A stretch of DNA of 5,917 bases from an uncultured Oscillospiraceae bacterium (GCA_958354085.1 CATWUX010000138.1:1-5917); one strand, 5' to 3'; shown: positions 1-4,867, numbered from the stretch's first letter. Made by a program: numbers and translations. Notes: generated by a model from the letters alone, not told the origin.

Positions 1-667
1 GTTTGCTCTGCCGGCCGATACGACGCAGGATGAGCTGCTGGCGCTGGTGGCGAGTCTCAACAACCGCAGCGATATTAACGGCATTTTATGCCAGCTGCCG
101 CTCCCGTCGCACTTGGATGATAAAGCCGTGATCGAAGCGATCTCTCCCGCCAAGGATGTGGACGCGTTTCATGCGTCCAATGTCGGACGCATCATGATCG
201 GCGATTATCATTTCCTGCCCTGCACGCCCGCAGGCGTGATGGAGCTGCTCGCGCGTACCGACGTTGAGGTGGAGGGGAAAAATTGTGTGGTCATCGGGCG
301 CAGCAATATTGTCGGCAAGCCGATGGCAATGTTGCTGCTGCACAAAAACGGTACGGTGACGATCTGCCATTCCCGCACACGGAACCTCAAAGAGATCTGC
401 GCCGGTGCGGATATTCTGGTTGCCGCCGTGGGCAAGGCAAAATTTGTGACCGCCGATATGGTGAAGCCGGGTGCGGCCGTGATTGATGTGGGAATGAACC
501 GTGATGAAAACGGCAAGCTGTGCGGCGATGTGGATTATGCGGCCGTCGAGCCGGTTGCCGGTTATATTACGCCGGTGCCGGGCGGCGTCGGCCCCATGAC
601 CATCGCGATGCTACTGAAGAACACACTGATGGCGGCAAAATTGCAGAACGCGCTGTTGGTGGAATAA
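1..667 (+). CDS. folD: Bifunctional methylenetetrahydrofolate dehydrogenase / methenyltetrahydrofolate cyclohydrolase FolD (5'-truncated)
   Basis: FolD is a cytosolic enzyme that oxidises 5,10-methylene-THF with NAD(P)+ and hydrolyses the methenyl product to 10-formyl-THF, supplying one-carbon units for purine and fMet synthesis. The reading frame is open from base 2, giving about 221 codons of a family usually near 280-285 residues. The missing part is the N-terminus, including the Tyr-x3-Lys catalytic region. Visible family motifs in order are GILCQLPLP (80-106; its Gln is an active-site residue), KDVDAFH (152-172; the usual form is DVDGFH, so Gly is replaced by Ala), the Rossmann-fold nucleotide-binding GRSNIVGKP (296-322), and the C-terminal PGGVGPMT signature (578-601). 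The gene ends in TAA and is followed at once by an intrinsic terminator, so it closes its transcription unit. There is no frameshift, and identification is secure. Confidence 0.96.
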   Translation, partial: FALPADTTQDELLALVASLNNRSDINGILCQLPLPSHLDDKAVIEAISPAKDVDAFHASNVGRIMIGDYHFLPCTPAGVMELLARTDVEVEGKNCVVIGRSNIVGKPMAMLLLHKNGTVTICHSRTRNLKEICAGADILVAAVGKAKFVTADMVKPGAAVIDVGMNRDENGKLCGDVDYAAVEPVAGYITPVPGGVGPMTIAMLLKNTLMAAKLQNALLVE

Positions 668-689
668 CCGATCGGTGGTAGTTATAATG

Positions 690-733
690 ACGCGGGAGAT
701 TTTTGCGGTATGCAGAAATCTCCCGCGTTTTCT
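690..733 (+). terminator. Intrinsic terminator after folD
   Basis: The arms ACGCGGGAGATTT (690-702) and AAATCTCCCGCGT (716-728) are perfectly complementary over 13 bp. Pairing continues inward through a T-G wobble and three more pairs to a five-base loop at 707-711. The stem runs into a T-rich tail (728-733). It lies 22 nt after the folD stop and should insulate folD from the next gene. Confidence 0.93.
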
Positions 734-792
734 GTAGGAAAAAGGATGAATGTGGTAAATTTGAAAGAATCCGAAAATTTGTTCGATTGCGC

Positions 793-820
793 TTGATTTT
801 TAGAAAAGGATGTGTATAAT
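793..820 (+). promoter_or_regulatory. Promoter of the 119-residue membrane protein gene
   Basis: A perfect -10 hexamer TATAAT lies at 815-820. It is preceded at 16 nt by TTGATT (793-798), which matches four of six -35 consensus bases. The predicted +1 is near 827, giving a leader of about 57 nt. The promoter lies downstream of the folD terminator, so the small gene is probably its own unit. The start point falls at the edge of the LexA-like palindrome. Confidence 0.75.
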
Positions 821-827
821 AAGAGCA

Positions 828-854
828 TAAACGTTTGTTCGGAACATTCGTTTG
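828..854 (+). promoter_or_regulatory. Tandem LexA (SOS) box-like palindrome at the transcription start
   Basis: The segment reads AAAC-N4-GTTC-G-GAAC-N4-GTTT. On the minus strand, 841-828 reads CGAACAAACGTTTA. This matches the Bacillus LexA consensus CGAACRNRYGTTYC at 13 of 14 positions. On the plus strand, GAACATTCGTTT (842-853) is a second GAAC-N4-GTTY box, matching 11 of 14 with flanks. The two boxes share the central base 841, so the whole element is an imperfect palindrome. It overlaps the predicted +1 and the first ~27 transcribed bases, a repression geometry. Matches were counted by eye; binding is inferred. Confidence 0.7.
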
Positions 855-883
855 GAAAGAGCGGGTGTACAGGAAAGGACGCG

Positions 884-1243
884 ATGGGTATGATGCTGAA
901 TCTGTTGACGGTTGCGGTTATGGGCGAACTGTTTCTATATATGATGCGTAAATCGGTGTTGGCGAGTACGCGGCAGCTGGCTTTTGTGCCTCTGGGCGTA
1001 TGTGCAATGGAAATTTTTGCGGCGGGGCTGCTGCATCCGGTTTCATTCCCGATTCTGACCGCTTTACTCATCGCGCTGCGTTTGGCGATCGCCGGTTGCT
1101 GTGTCCTCGCCATTCGCCGGGATGCGGCCTATGCCCGCCGGCGCGCCCGGAAAAATAATGCTGCTCGGGCACAGCTTCGCCGGGAGCTGTTGCGCGCATT
1201 GCCGGCGCGTGTGCCGGATCAAGAGGATTCCTGCTGCGCCTGA
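884..1243 (+). CDS. Small predicted three-helix membrane protein, probably SOS-regulated, function unknown
   Basis: I do not recognise this 119-residue protein. The ATG at 884 is chosen because AGGAAAGGA (871-879) sits 4 nt upstream. An open frame extends upstream to a GTG at 812, but that codon lies inside the promoter and operator. Three hydrophobic segments are visible at about residues 4-21, 32-50 and 55-77. They are followed by a strongly basic tail (Arg78-Arg104, with RRRARK at 85-90) and an acidic, Cys-containing end (DQEDSCCA). Acidic residues (Glu15, Glu43) lie within the first two segments and Arg66 within the third, which is unusual for passive anchors. The positive-inside rule would place the basic tail in the cytoplasm. 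No signal peptide or enzymatic motif is seen. It is flanked by folD, whose terminator separates them, and an AEC transporter with its own putative promoter. LexA-like boxes at its start suggest induction by DNA damage. Being a real gene is likely from promoter, SD and length; its role is open. Confidence 0.75.
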   Translation: MGMMLNLLTVAVMGELFLYMMRKSVLASTRQLAFVPLGVCAMEIFAAGLLHPVSFPILTALLIALRLAIAGCCVLAIRRDAAYARRRARKNNAARAQLRRELLRALPARVPDQEDSCCA

Positions 1244-1254
1244 TGCAGTTTTGC

Positions 1255-1283
1255 TTGCCTTTTTCCGGATTTTGGAGTATGAT
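1255..1283 (+). promoter_or_regulatory. Putative promoter of the AEC transporter gene
   Basis: TTGCCT (1255-1260) and TATGAT (1278-1283) are separated by 17 nt. The -10 matches five of six consensus bases and the -35 four of six. It begins 11 nt after the stop of the small membrane protein gene and would give a leader of about 50 nt. No terminator separates the two genes, so read-through from the upstream SOS-type promoter is also possible. Confidence 0.45.
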
Positions 1284-1296
1284 CAAACCCATACCG

Positions 1297-1319
1297 CTTC
1301 CGCATAAGAAAAGCGGAAG
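1297..1319 (+). other. Stem-loop in the AEC transporter leader
   Basis: CTTCCGC (1297-1303) pairs perfectly with GCGGAAG (1313-1319) around a nine-base A-rich loop. No T-run follows, so it is not an intrinsic terminator. It ends 6 nt before the putative Shine-Dalgarno AAAAGGA and could affect mRNA stability or translation. No known riboswitch class was recognised. Confidence 0.35.
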
Positions 1320-1341
1320 AACATAAAAGGATGGGCAGAGG

Positions 1342-2268
1342 ATGGGCGAGAGTTTTCTAACCGTTGCGCAGCAGGTGATGTCGCTGTTTTTGTTGATCGG
1401 TATTGGGGTGATATGCGGTAAGGCGAAGATATTAAATACGGCGGCTGTGAAAAGTTGTGCGGATCTGGTGCTGCTGTTTTCCACGCCGTGTGTCATTGTG
1501 CAGTCTTTTCAGCGGCCGTTGGATGCTTCCATGCTGAGTGGTCTGGGCATTGCCGCCTTGGCGGCGGTGGGTGTACATATCGTTTCCATTGGCATTGCGC
1601 GGTTGGTGTTTCGGGATGCTGACCGTACCCGCCGGACGGTTTTACGGTTTGGGACGGTGTTCTCCAATGCCGGGTATATGGCGCTTCCGCTTCAGCAGGC
1701 GCTGCTCGGAAGTGAAGGCGTTTTTTACGGTGCCGCGTATGTGGCGGTGTTTAATCTGTTTTTGTGGAGTTATGGGTTGCTGACGATGAGCGGCGACCGA
1801 AGCACGATTACCCCGCGCAAGCTACTGCTGAATCCGGGAATGATCGGTTTGCTGGTCGGTTTACCGCTGTTTTTGCTGTCGTGGTCGCTGCCGGAGGTCG
1901 TGATGTCGCCGGTGCGCCATCTGGCGGCGCTGAATACGCCGGTTCCCATGTTGATTATCGGGTTTTATCTGGCGGATACGAATTTGCGTGCCGCTTTACG
2001 TGATCGGCGCGGTTATATTGTGATGGCGCTGCGGCTGGTTGTTATTCCACTGATCACGGTGGGAGCGTCATGGCTGTGCGGCGTGGGTTCCACGGTTTTG
2101 GTGGCATGCACGATTGCAGCCAGCGCACCGGTTGCGGCTGCAACCACCATGTTTGCTACCAAATATGAGCAGGATACCCGCTTGTCAGTGAATCTGGTAT
2201 CCTTATCCACTTTGTTGTCGATGATCACTATGCCGCTCATCGTCGGACTTTCGCGCGTGCTGGCTTGA
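1342..2268 (+). CDS. AEC-family (auxin efflux carrier-like) transporter
   Basis: This is a 308-residue polytopic inner-membrane protein. About ten hydrophobic helices are visible, at roughly residues 9-27, 36-56, 65-90, 99-122, 126-148, 169-187, 194-214, 224-246, 252-276 and 281-307. This matches the usual length and topology of the AEC family (Mem_trans; bile/arsenite/riboflavin-type fold). Family-type features are the SNAGYMALPL stretch (residues 108-117), where the Asn and Gly-x-x-x-Pro arrangement is conserved in AEC proteins, and the Pro263-containing segment APVAAATTMFA, resembling the family's second crossover helix. Bacterial relatives export or import small organic acids (malate, malonate) or related anions, but the substrate cannot be read from the sequence. 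The likely SD is AAAAGGA (1325-1331), 10 nt from the ATG. An AGAGG lies directly against the start codon. A strong terminator follows, so the gene ends its unit. Confidence 0.88.
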   Translation: MGESFLTVAQQVMSLFLLIGIGVICGKAKILNTAAVKSCADLVLLFSTPCVIVQSFQRPLDASMLSGLGIAALAAVGVHIVSIGIARLVFRDADRTRRTVLRFGTVFSNAGYMALPLQQALLGSEGVFYGAAYVAVFNLFLWSYGLLTMSGDRSTITPRKLLLNPGMIGLLVGLPLFLLSWSLPEVVMSPVRHLAALNTPVPMLIIGFYLADTNLRAALRDRRGYIVMALRLVVIPLITVGASWLCGVGSTVLVACTIAASAPVAAATTMFATKYEQDTRLSVNLVSLSTLLSMITMPLIVGLSRVLA

Positions 2269-2300
2269 CGGATGGAAAGCCGCTGCTTTGTATGTACCGG

Positions 2301-2342
2301 ATATGGCCGGATCCTTCAAAAAGGGATCCGGCCATATTTTTT
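2301..2342 (+). terminator. Intrinsic terminator after the AEC transporter
   Basis: ATATGGCCGGATCC (2301-2314) pairs perfectly over 14 bp with GGATCCGGCCATAT (2324-2337). Two further inner pairs close a five-base loop. Six T residues (2337-2342) follow. It lies 32 nt after the stop codon. The A-rich loop and GC-rich stem make this a textbook terminator. Confidence 0.95.
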
Positions 2343-2420
2343 GTGCTTTGGGTGTTTCGAACTTACATAAATCGTTGAATTGTGTGCGATTGCTACCGTC
2401 CAATATTGACTTCGACAGGA

Positions 2421-2455
2421 TTCCACAAATTCACATTTTCACATTCCACATTTTT
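2421..2455. repeat. Short degenerate tandem repeat, CACATT type
   Basis: Four CACA cores occur at 2424, 2432, 2440 and 2447, spaced 8, 8 and 7 bases apart. Each lies in a TTCACATT- or TTCCACAA-like octamer and the array ends in a T-run. It is too short and degenerate to name. The cores resemble, but do not match, DnaA boxes (TTATNCACA). They also echo the TTTCCACA motifs of the mraZ leader. Confidence 0.5.
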
Positions 2456-2533
2456 TGCGCCTGTTGAAAAACGAAAAGCGAGAAAACGCAGAGGCGATAT
2501 AAGGACGCAGACCGTCTCGGTATAGGATCTGTC

Positions 2534-2569
2534 AAAGCATGATTTCGTGTGAGAAAATCATGCTTTTTT
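2534..2569 (+). terminator. Orphan intrinsic terminator
   Basis: AAAGCATGATTT (2534-2545) pairs perfectly over 12 bp with AAATCATGCTTT (2555-2566) around a nine-base loop. The T-tract (2564-2569) overlaps the end of the stem. No gene precedes it for 265 bases after the AEC terminator. It could end a small RNA, act as a back-up terminator, or stop read-through into the dcw promoter region. Confidence 0.8.
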
Positions 2570-2684
2570 CGTGTTTTGAGAACTGGATATGACCGGATTG
2601 GACCGTTTTTTGCAGCCGGTTAAAAGCGCTTTTTTTGCAAAAGGCGGTAAGGCTTTATGGAAAATTCTTGTAAAATTTGAAATA

Positions 2685-2725
2685 TTCCGTATTTTGAGAG
2701 AAATATGGCACAAAATACCACGGAA
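2685..2725. repeat. Interrupted inverted repeat upstream of the mraZ promoter
   Basis: TTCCGTATTTTG (2685-2696) is the reverse complement of CAAAATA-CGGAA (2711-2725), apart from an inserted CCA in the right arm. The arms are separated by 14 bases. The right arm ends 16 nt upstream of the mraZ -35 box, where an activator or repressor operator might lie. No T-run follows, so it is not a terminator. Confidence 0.45.
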
Positions 2726-2741
2726 AACTTTTACATAGCCC

Positions 2742-2770
2742 TTGCATTTTTTGAAAAAAGCCTTTATAAT
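2742..2770 (+). promoter_or_regulatory. dcw operon promoter upstream of mraZ
   Basis: TTGCAT (2742-2747) and a perfect TATAAT (2765-2770) are separated by exactly 17 nt in AT-rich DNA. The predicted +1 is near 2777, leaving a leader of about 168 nt before mraZ. This is the clearest promoter in the window and the only strong one seen ahead of mraZ-rsmH-ftsL-pbp. Confidence 0.88.
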
Positions 2771-2776
2771 GGTCTT

Positions 2777-2812
2777 ACGTGGTGAAAAGTAGGGCTAAGT
2801 GGAGCAAAGTGG
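2777..2812 (+). promoter_or_regulatory. Putative MraZ operator: four GTGG boxes with 10-bp period
   Basis: Hexamers ACGTGG (2777), AAGTAG (2787), AAGTGG (2797) and AAGTGG (2807) recur at exactly 10-base intervals, one helical turn. MraZ proteins are known to bind short direct repeats of this kind (TGGGN-type in E. coli, AAAGTG-type in mycoplasmas) next to their own promoter. The array starts at the predicted +1, so bound MraZ should block transcription initiation and autoregulate the operon. Repeat structure is seen; binding is inferred. Confidence 0.8.
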
Positions 2813-2836
2813 TGAGTTTCCACATTCTCAACATAG

Positions 2837-2879
2837 TTTTCCACATACGTGGTGAAACCGAAAAGGTTCACGGTTTTTT
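2837..2879 (+). promoter_or_regulatory. Possible attenuator-like structure in the mraZ leader
   Basis: GTGAAACC (2852-2859) can pair with GGTTCAC (2865-2871) with one bulged A and a GAAAA loop. Two G residues and six T residues (2874-2879) follow, which resembles a weak intrinsic terminator. An upstream hairpin of TTTCCAC (2838-2844) with GTGG-TG-AAA (2849-2857) uses some of the same bases and would exclude it. A terminator/antiterminator switch is therefore conceivable. The stems are short, and the same motifs may simply be DNA-level protein sites. Confidence 0.3.
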
Positions 2880-2907
2880 CACCGAAATTTCCACAGACGC
2901 AAAATAC

Positions 2908-2926
2908 ACGACGGGACAACCGTCGT
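2908..2926 (+). other. Stem-loop just upstream of the mraZ ribosome-binding site
   Basis: ACGACGG (2908-2914) pairs perfectly with CCGTCGT (2920-2926) around a GACAA loop. It ends 8 nt before the mraZ Shine-Dalgarno and has no T-run. It may modulate translation or stabilise the 5' end of the operon mRNA. Confidence 0.4.
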
Positions 2927-2934
2927 ACGTTGAT

Positions 2935-2939
2935 GAGGT
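2935..2939 (+). promoter_or_regulatory. Ribosome-binding site that decides the mraZ start
   Basis: GAGGT lies 5 nt upstream of the ATG at 2945. An in-frame ATG at 2933 overlaps it and has no SD of its own, so 2945 is favoured; the resulting N-terminus MLYGRY also fits the MraZ family. Confidence 0.65.
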
Positions 2940-2944
2940 CGCGC

Positions 2945-3364
2945 ATGTTGTATGGTCGATACCAACACAATATTGATGCGAAGGGGCGCATTTTTGTGCC
3001 CGCGAAGCTGCGTGAAAAGCTGGGCGATTCGTTTATTGCCGCGGCCGTCATGGATCATTGCGTCTGCTTGTATTCCATGGAAGAATGGGACAAACTGCAG
3101 CAGGGCTTGGCCGAAATGCCGATGACCAAAGCACGCAAGCTGCAGCGCTATCTTTCCGCCAATGCCGCCGATGTGCAGATTGACGCGCAGGGGCGCATCC
3201 TGCTGCCCAAGCATTTGTTGGCGTATGCCTCTCTGGAGAAGGAGGCGCTGGTTATCGGCGCCGGCAACCGCGCCGAGATCTGGAACCCGGACAGCTATGA
3301 AACCGATATTGGCGGCATGACAGCCGAGGAAGTGGAAGCGGAGTTCCTGGAGCTGGGCTTCTGA
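2945..3364 (+). CDS. mraZ: Transcriptional regulator MraZ
   Basis: MraZ is a DNA-binding regulator of the division and cell wall cluster, forming ring-shaped oligomers of a duplicated SpoVT/AbrB-like fold. The protein has 139 residues, close to the usual 140-145. Both half-domains show their signature: NIDAKGRIFVP at residues 9-19 and QIDAQGRILLP at 78-88, each containing the conserved D-A-x-G-R. The start at 2945 gives the typical N-terminus (MLYGRYQHNIDAKGR compares with the family pattern M-F-x-G-x-Y-x-H-x-I-D-x-K-G-R). The frame stays open upstream to a GTG at 2849, but that extension lies in the structured leader and lacks an SD. It is first in the operon, 22 nt ahead of rsmH. The phased GTGG boxes at the promoter are its expected autoregulatory target. 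Confidence 0.96.
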   Translation: MLYGRYQHNIDAKGRIFVPAKLREKLGDSFIAAAVMDHCVCLYSMEEWDKLQQGLAEMPMTKARKLQRYLSANAADVQIDAQGRILLPKHLLAYASLEKEALVIGAGNRAEIWNPDSYETDIGGMTAEEVEAEFLELGF

Positions 3365-3375
3365 TGAAAGCATGC

Positions 3376-3380
3376 GGGAG
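3376..3380 (+). promoter_or_regulatory. Ribosome-binding site that decides the rsmH start
   Basis: GGGAG lies 6 nt before the ATG at 3387. A longer frame begins at an ATG at 3372, but its upstream sequence has only a poor GAAAG and would leave the GGGAG inside the gene. Confidence 0.6.
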
Positions 3381-3386
3381 AACGGT

Positions 3387-4340
3387 ATGAAAGAGAAAGA
3401 AAATGCACAATACCATCTTCCGGTATTGTTGGACGAAACCTTGGAGGCGCTGGCAATCCATCCGGACGGTGTCTATCTGGACGGTACAGCGGGCGGCGGC
3501 GGACATTCGTACGCGATTGCCTCACGCTTGACTACCGGACGGCTGGTTTCGCTGGATCAGGATCCCGATGCAATCGCCGAGGCTTCCCGACGTCTGGCCG
3601 GTTTGCCCGCGACGGTGGTGCGTTCGAATTTTACTGAAATGCGAACGGTTTTGAACCGCTTAGGGATCGAGGCGGTGGATGGCATCCTGCTGGATATTGG
3701 GGTGTCGTCACATCAGCTGGATGCACCGGAACGCGGATTTTCTTATCATTACGACGCGCCGCTGGATATGCGCATGAGCCAAAGCGGAACTACGGCGGCG
3801 GATTTGGTGAACACCCTCTCCGAAAAGCAACTGGCGGACATTTTTTATCAATACGGCGAGGAGAAATTTTCCCGCAGTATCGCGCGTGCGATCATACAGC
3901 AGCGTGCTGTTTCGCCGATTACCACGACGCTGCAGCTGGCGGATATCATTCGCGAAGCGGTTCCGGCGGCGGTGCGCCGGGAGGGACATCCCGCGCGAAA
4001 GGTGTTTCAGGCGCTGCGCATCGCGGTCAACGGAGAACTGGATTGCCTGTCCAGCGCGCTGGATACGGCTTTCGATTGCCTGAAAGACGGCGGACGCTTA
4101 GCGGTCATCACCTTCCATTCGCTCGAAGACCGGATCGTCAAGCAGCGCTTTAACGACTGGCGTACCGGCTGCGTTTGTCCGCCGGATTTCCCCGTGTGCA
4201 CCTGTGGGCGCACGCCGGCGTGCCGGCTGGTGCTGCGCAAGCCGGCGGAGGCTTCGGCGACCGAGTTGGCGGACAACCCCCGCAGCCGCAGTGCTCGGCT
4301 GCGCTGTATGGAACGGCTGCACGAGCGATATTCTATATAA
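3387..4340 (+). CDS. rsmH: 16S rRNA (cytosine(1402)-N(4))-methyltransferase RsmH (MraW)
   Basis: RsmH uses S-adenosylmethionine to methylate N4 of C1402 in the P-site region of 16S rRNA, tuning start-codon selection and fidelity. With the start at 3387 the protein has 317 residues, the normal size for the family. Motifs in order are YHLPVLLDETL (9-19), the SAM-binding loop DGTAGGGGHS (32-41), the acidic strand end LDQDPDA, LLDIGVSSHQLD (101-112), GHPARKVFQALRIAVN (200-215), FHSLEDR (243-249), and the late Cys cluster CVCPPDFPVCTCG (262-274) typical of RsmH. All expected landmarks are present and there is no sign of disruption. It lies 22 nt after mraZ and 44 nt before ftsL, in the classic dcw order, and is presumably co-transcribed from the mraZ promoter. 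Confidence 0.97.
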   Translation: MKEKENAQYHLPVLLDETLEALAIHPDGVYLDGTAGGGGHSYAIASRLTTGRLVSLDQDPDAIAEASRRLAGLPATVVRSNFTEMRTVLNRLGIEAVDGILLDIGVSSHQLDAPERGFSYHYDAPLDMRMSQSGTTAADLVNTLSEKQLADIFYQYGEEKFSRSIARAIIQQRAVSPITTTLQLADIIREAVPAAVRREGHPARKVFQALRIAVNGELDCLSSALDTAFDCLKDGGRLAVITFHSLEDRIVKQRFNDWRTGCVCPPDFPVCTCGRTPACRLVLRKPAEASATELADNPRSRSARLRCMERLHERYSI

Positions 4341-4370
4341 ACAACCGTATTTTACCGAAGTACAGATAAA

Positions 4371-4377
4371 AAGGAGG
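4371..4377 (+). promoter_or_regulatory. Strong ribosome-binding site that decides the ftsL GTG start
   Basis: AAGGAGG is 7 nt from the GTG at 4385 but 13 nt from the next in-frame ATG at 4391. The GTG is therefore the better start. This is the best anti-SD match in the window. Confidence 0.75.
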
Positions 4378-4384
4378 ACGTGCT

Positions 4385-4867
4385 GTGGCTATGAATCCGC
4401 GTGGATCGGAAGCGTATGATTTGTCATTGTTTGAGCCGAAAAAGGCAAAAATCATTCCGCTTCAGCCCAATAAAAAAATGCAGAAAGCGCAAAAGCGGCA
4501 GGCGCGTCTGCGTAAGATTGTGAATGCCGCGGTCACCCTGTGCGTATCCGCCGTGGTGCTGAGTGTGGTGGCGATGATGATTGTCACACGGGTTCAGCTG
4601 ACTGAGCTCAATACGGAAATCGCAGCCCGGCAGGCGGAGCTGGAGATCCTCATCAGCGAGACCAAGACACTGACCAATGAACTCGCCATGAAAACCTCTG
4701 CCCAGAGTGTGGAGGATTACATCCGGGAAAACGGGATGCAAAAGGTCGAATCCCATCAGATCCAGTATCTGAGCGTGGCTTCCGGTGATGAGATCGAGGT
4801 GGCCGACACGAAGGAAGTCGGTTGGCTGGAAAAATTATGTGCGGCGGTTGCCGGACTCTTTCAATAG
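4385..4867 (+). CDS. ftsL: FtsL-like cell division protein (bitopic, coiled coil)
   Basis: FtsL is a low-abundance bitopic divisome protein that pairs with DivIC/FtsB through a coiled coil and helps activate septal peptidoglycan synthesis. The 160-residue product shows the expected architecture. A basic cytoplasmic region (about 1-45, rich in Lys/Arg at 30-44) precedes one membrane helix (about 46-68). A heptad-like coiled coil follows (about 70-105, leucine/isoleucine at spaced positions), then a motif around VEDYIRENGMQKV (109-121) resembling the D/E-x-x-A/I-R-E-x-x-G-M motif of FtsL/DivIC proteins. The C-terminus (about 148-160) is amphipathic or hydrophobic. It is longer than B. subtilis FtsL (about 117 residues), mainly at the two ends. 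FtsL sequences diverge quickly, so naming rests largely on topology and on position between rsmH and a class B PBP. A general septum-formation-initiator protein is the alternative. Confidence 0.82.
   Translation: MAMNPRGSEAYDLSLFEPKKAKIIPLQPNKKMQKAQKRQARLRKIVNAAVTLCVSAVVLSVVAMMIVTRVQLTELNTEIAARQAELEILISETKTLTNELAMKTSAQSVEDYIRENGMQKVESHQIQYLSVASGDEIEVADTKEVGWLEKLCAAVAGLFQ

Larger units (their letters stand above)
2343..2741. other. Intergenic region without a credible gene
   Basis: These ~400 bases between the AEC terminator and the mraZ promoter hold no open frame with a Shine-Dalgarno site or recognisable product on either strand. They contain a short CACATT-type tandem repeat (2421-2455), an orphan intrinsic terminator (2534-2569), a perfect 12-bp palindrome AAAAGCGCTTTT (2622-2633) and an interrupted inverted repeat (2685-2725). 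Those are listed separately. No known structured RNA family was recognised, but a small non-coding transcript ending at 2569 is possible. Confidence 0.6.

Noticed and set aside
746..796. 16-codon frame with AGGAAAAAGG immediately upstream of its ATG, just after the folD terminator
   Set aside because: The SD-like run is good, but no promoter is seen between the folD terminator and this frame, its stop overlaps the -35 box of the next gene, and the peptide has no recognisable features. Probably chance in AT-rich spacer.
812..883. N-terminal extension of the small membrane protein to the GTG at 812
   Set aside because: The GTG lies within the promoter between -35 and -10, upstream of the predicted transcription start. 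The ATG at 884 has the ribosome-binding site.
2622..2633. AAAAGCGCTTTT palindrome followed by more T as a terminator
   Set aside because: A perfect palindrome leaves no loop, and the GC core is only 4 bp. An alternative 8-bp stem with a TTGC loop lacks a T-tract afterwards.
2837..2845. DnaA box-like TTTTCCACA
   Set aside because: One mismatch from TTATCCACA, but it is isolated; the other CCACA motifs have two or more mismatches. No dnaA or origin features are nearby, and the motif is better explained as part of the leader's complementary repeats.
2849..2944. Longer mraZ starting at GTG 2849 or ATG 2933
   Set aside because: Neither has an SD, and the extra residues do not resemble MraZ N-termini. 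The family begins directly at the MLYGRY-type sequence.
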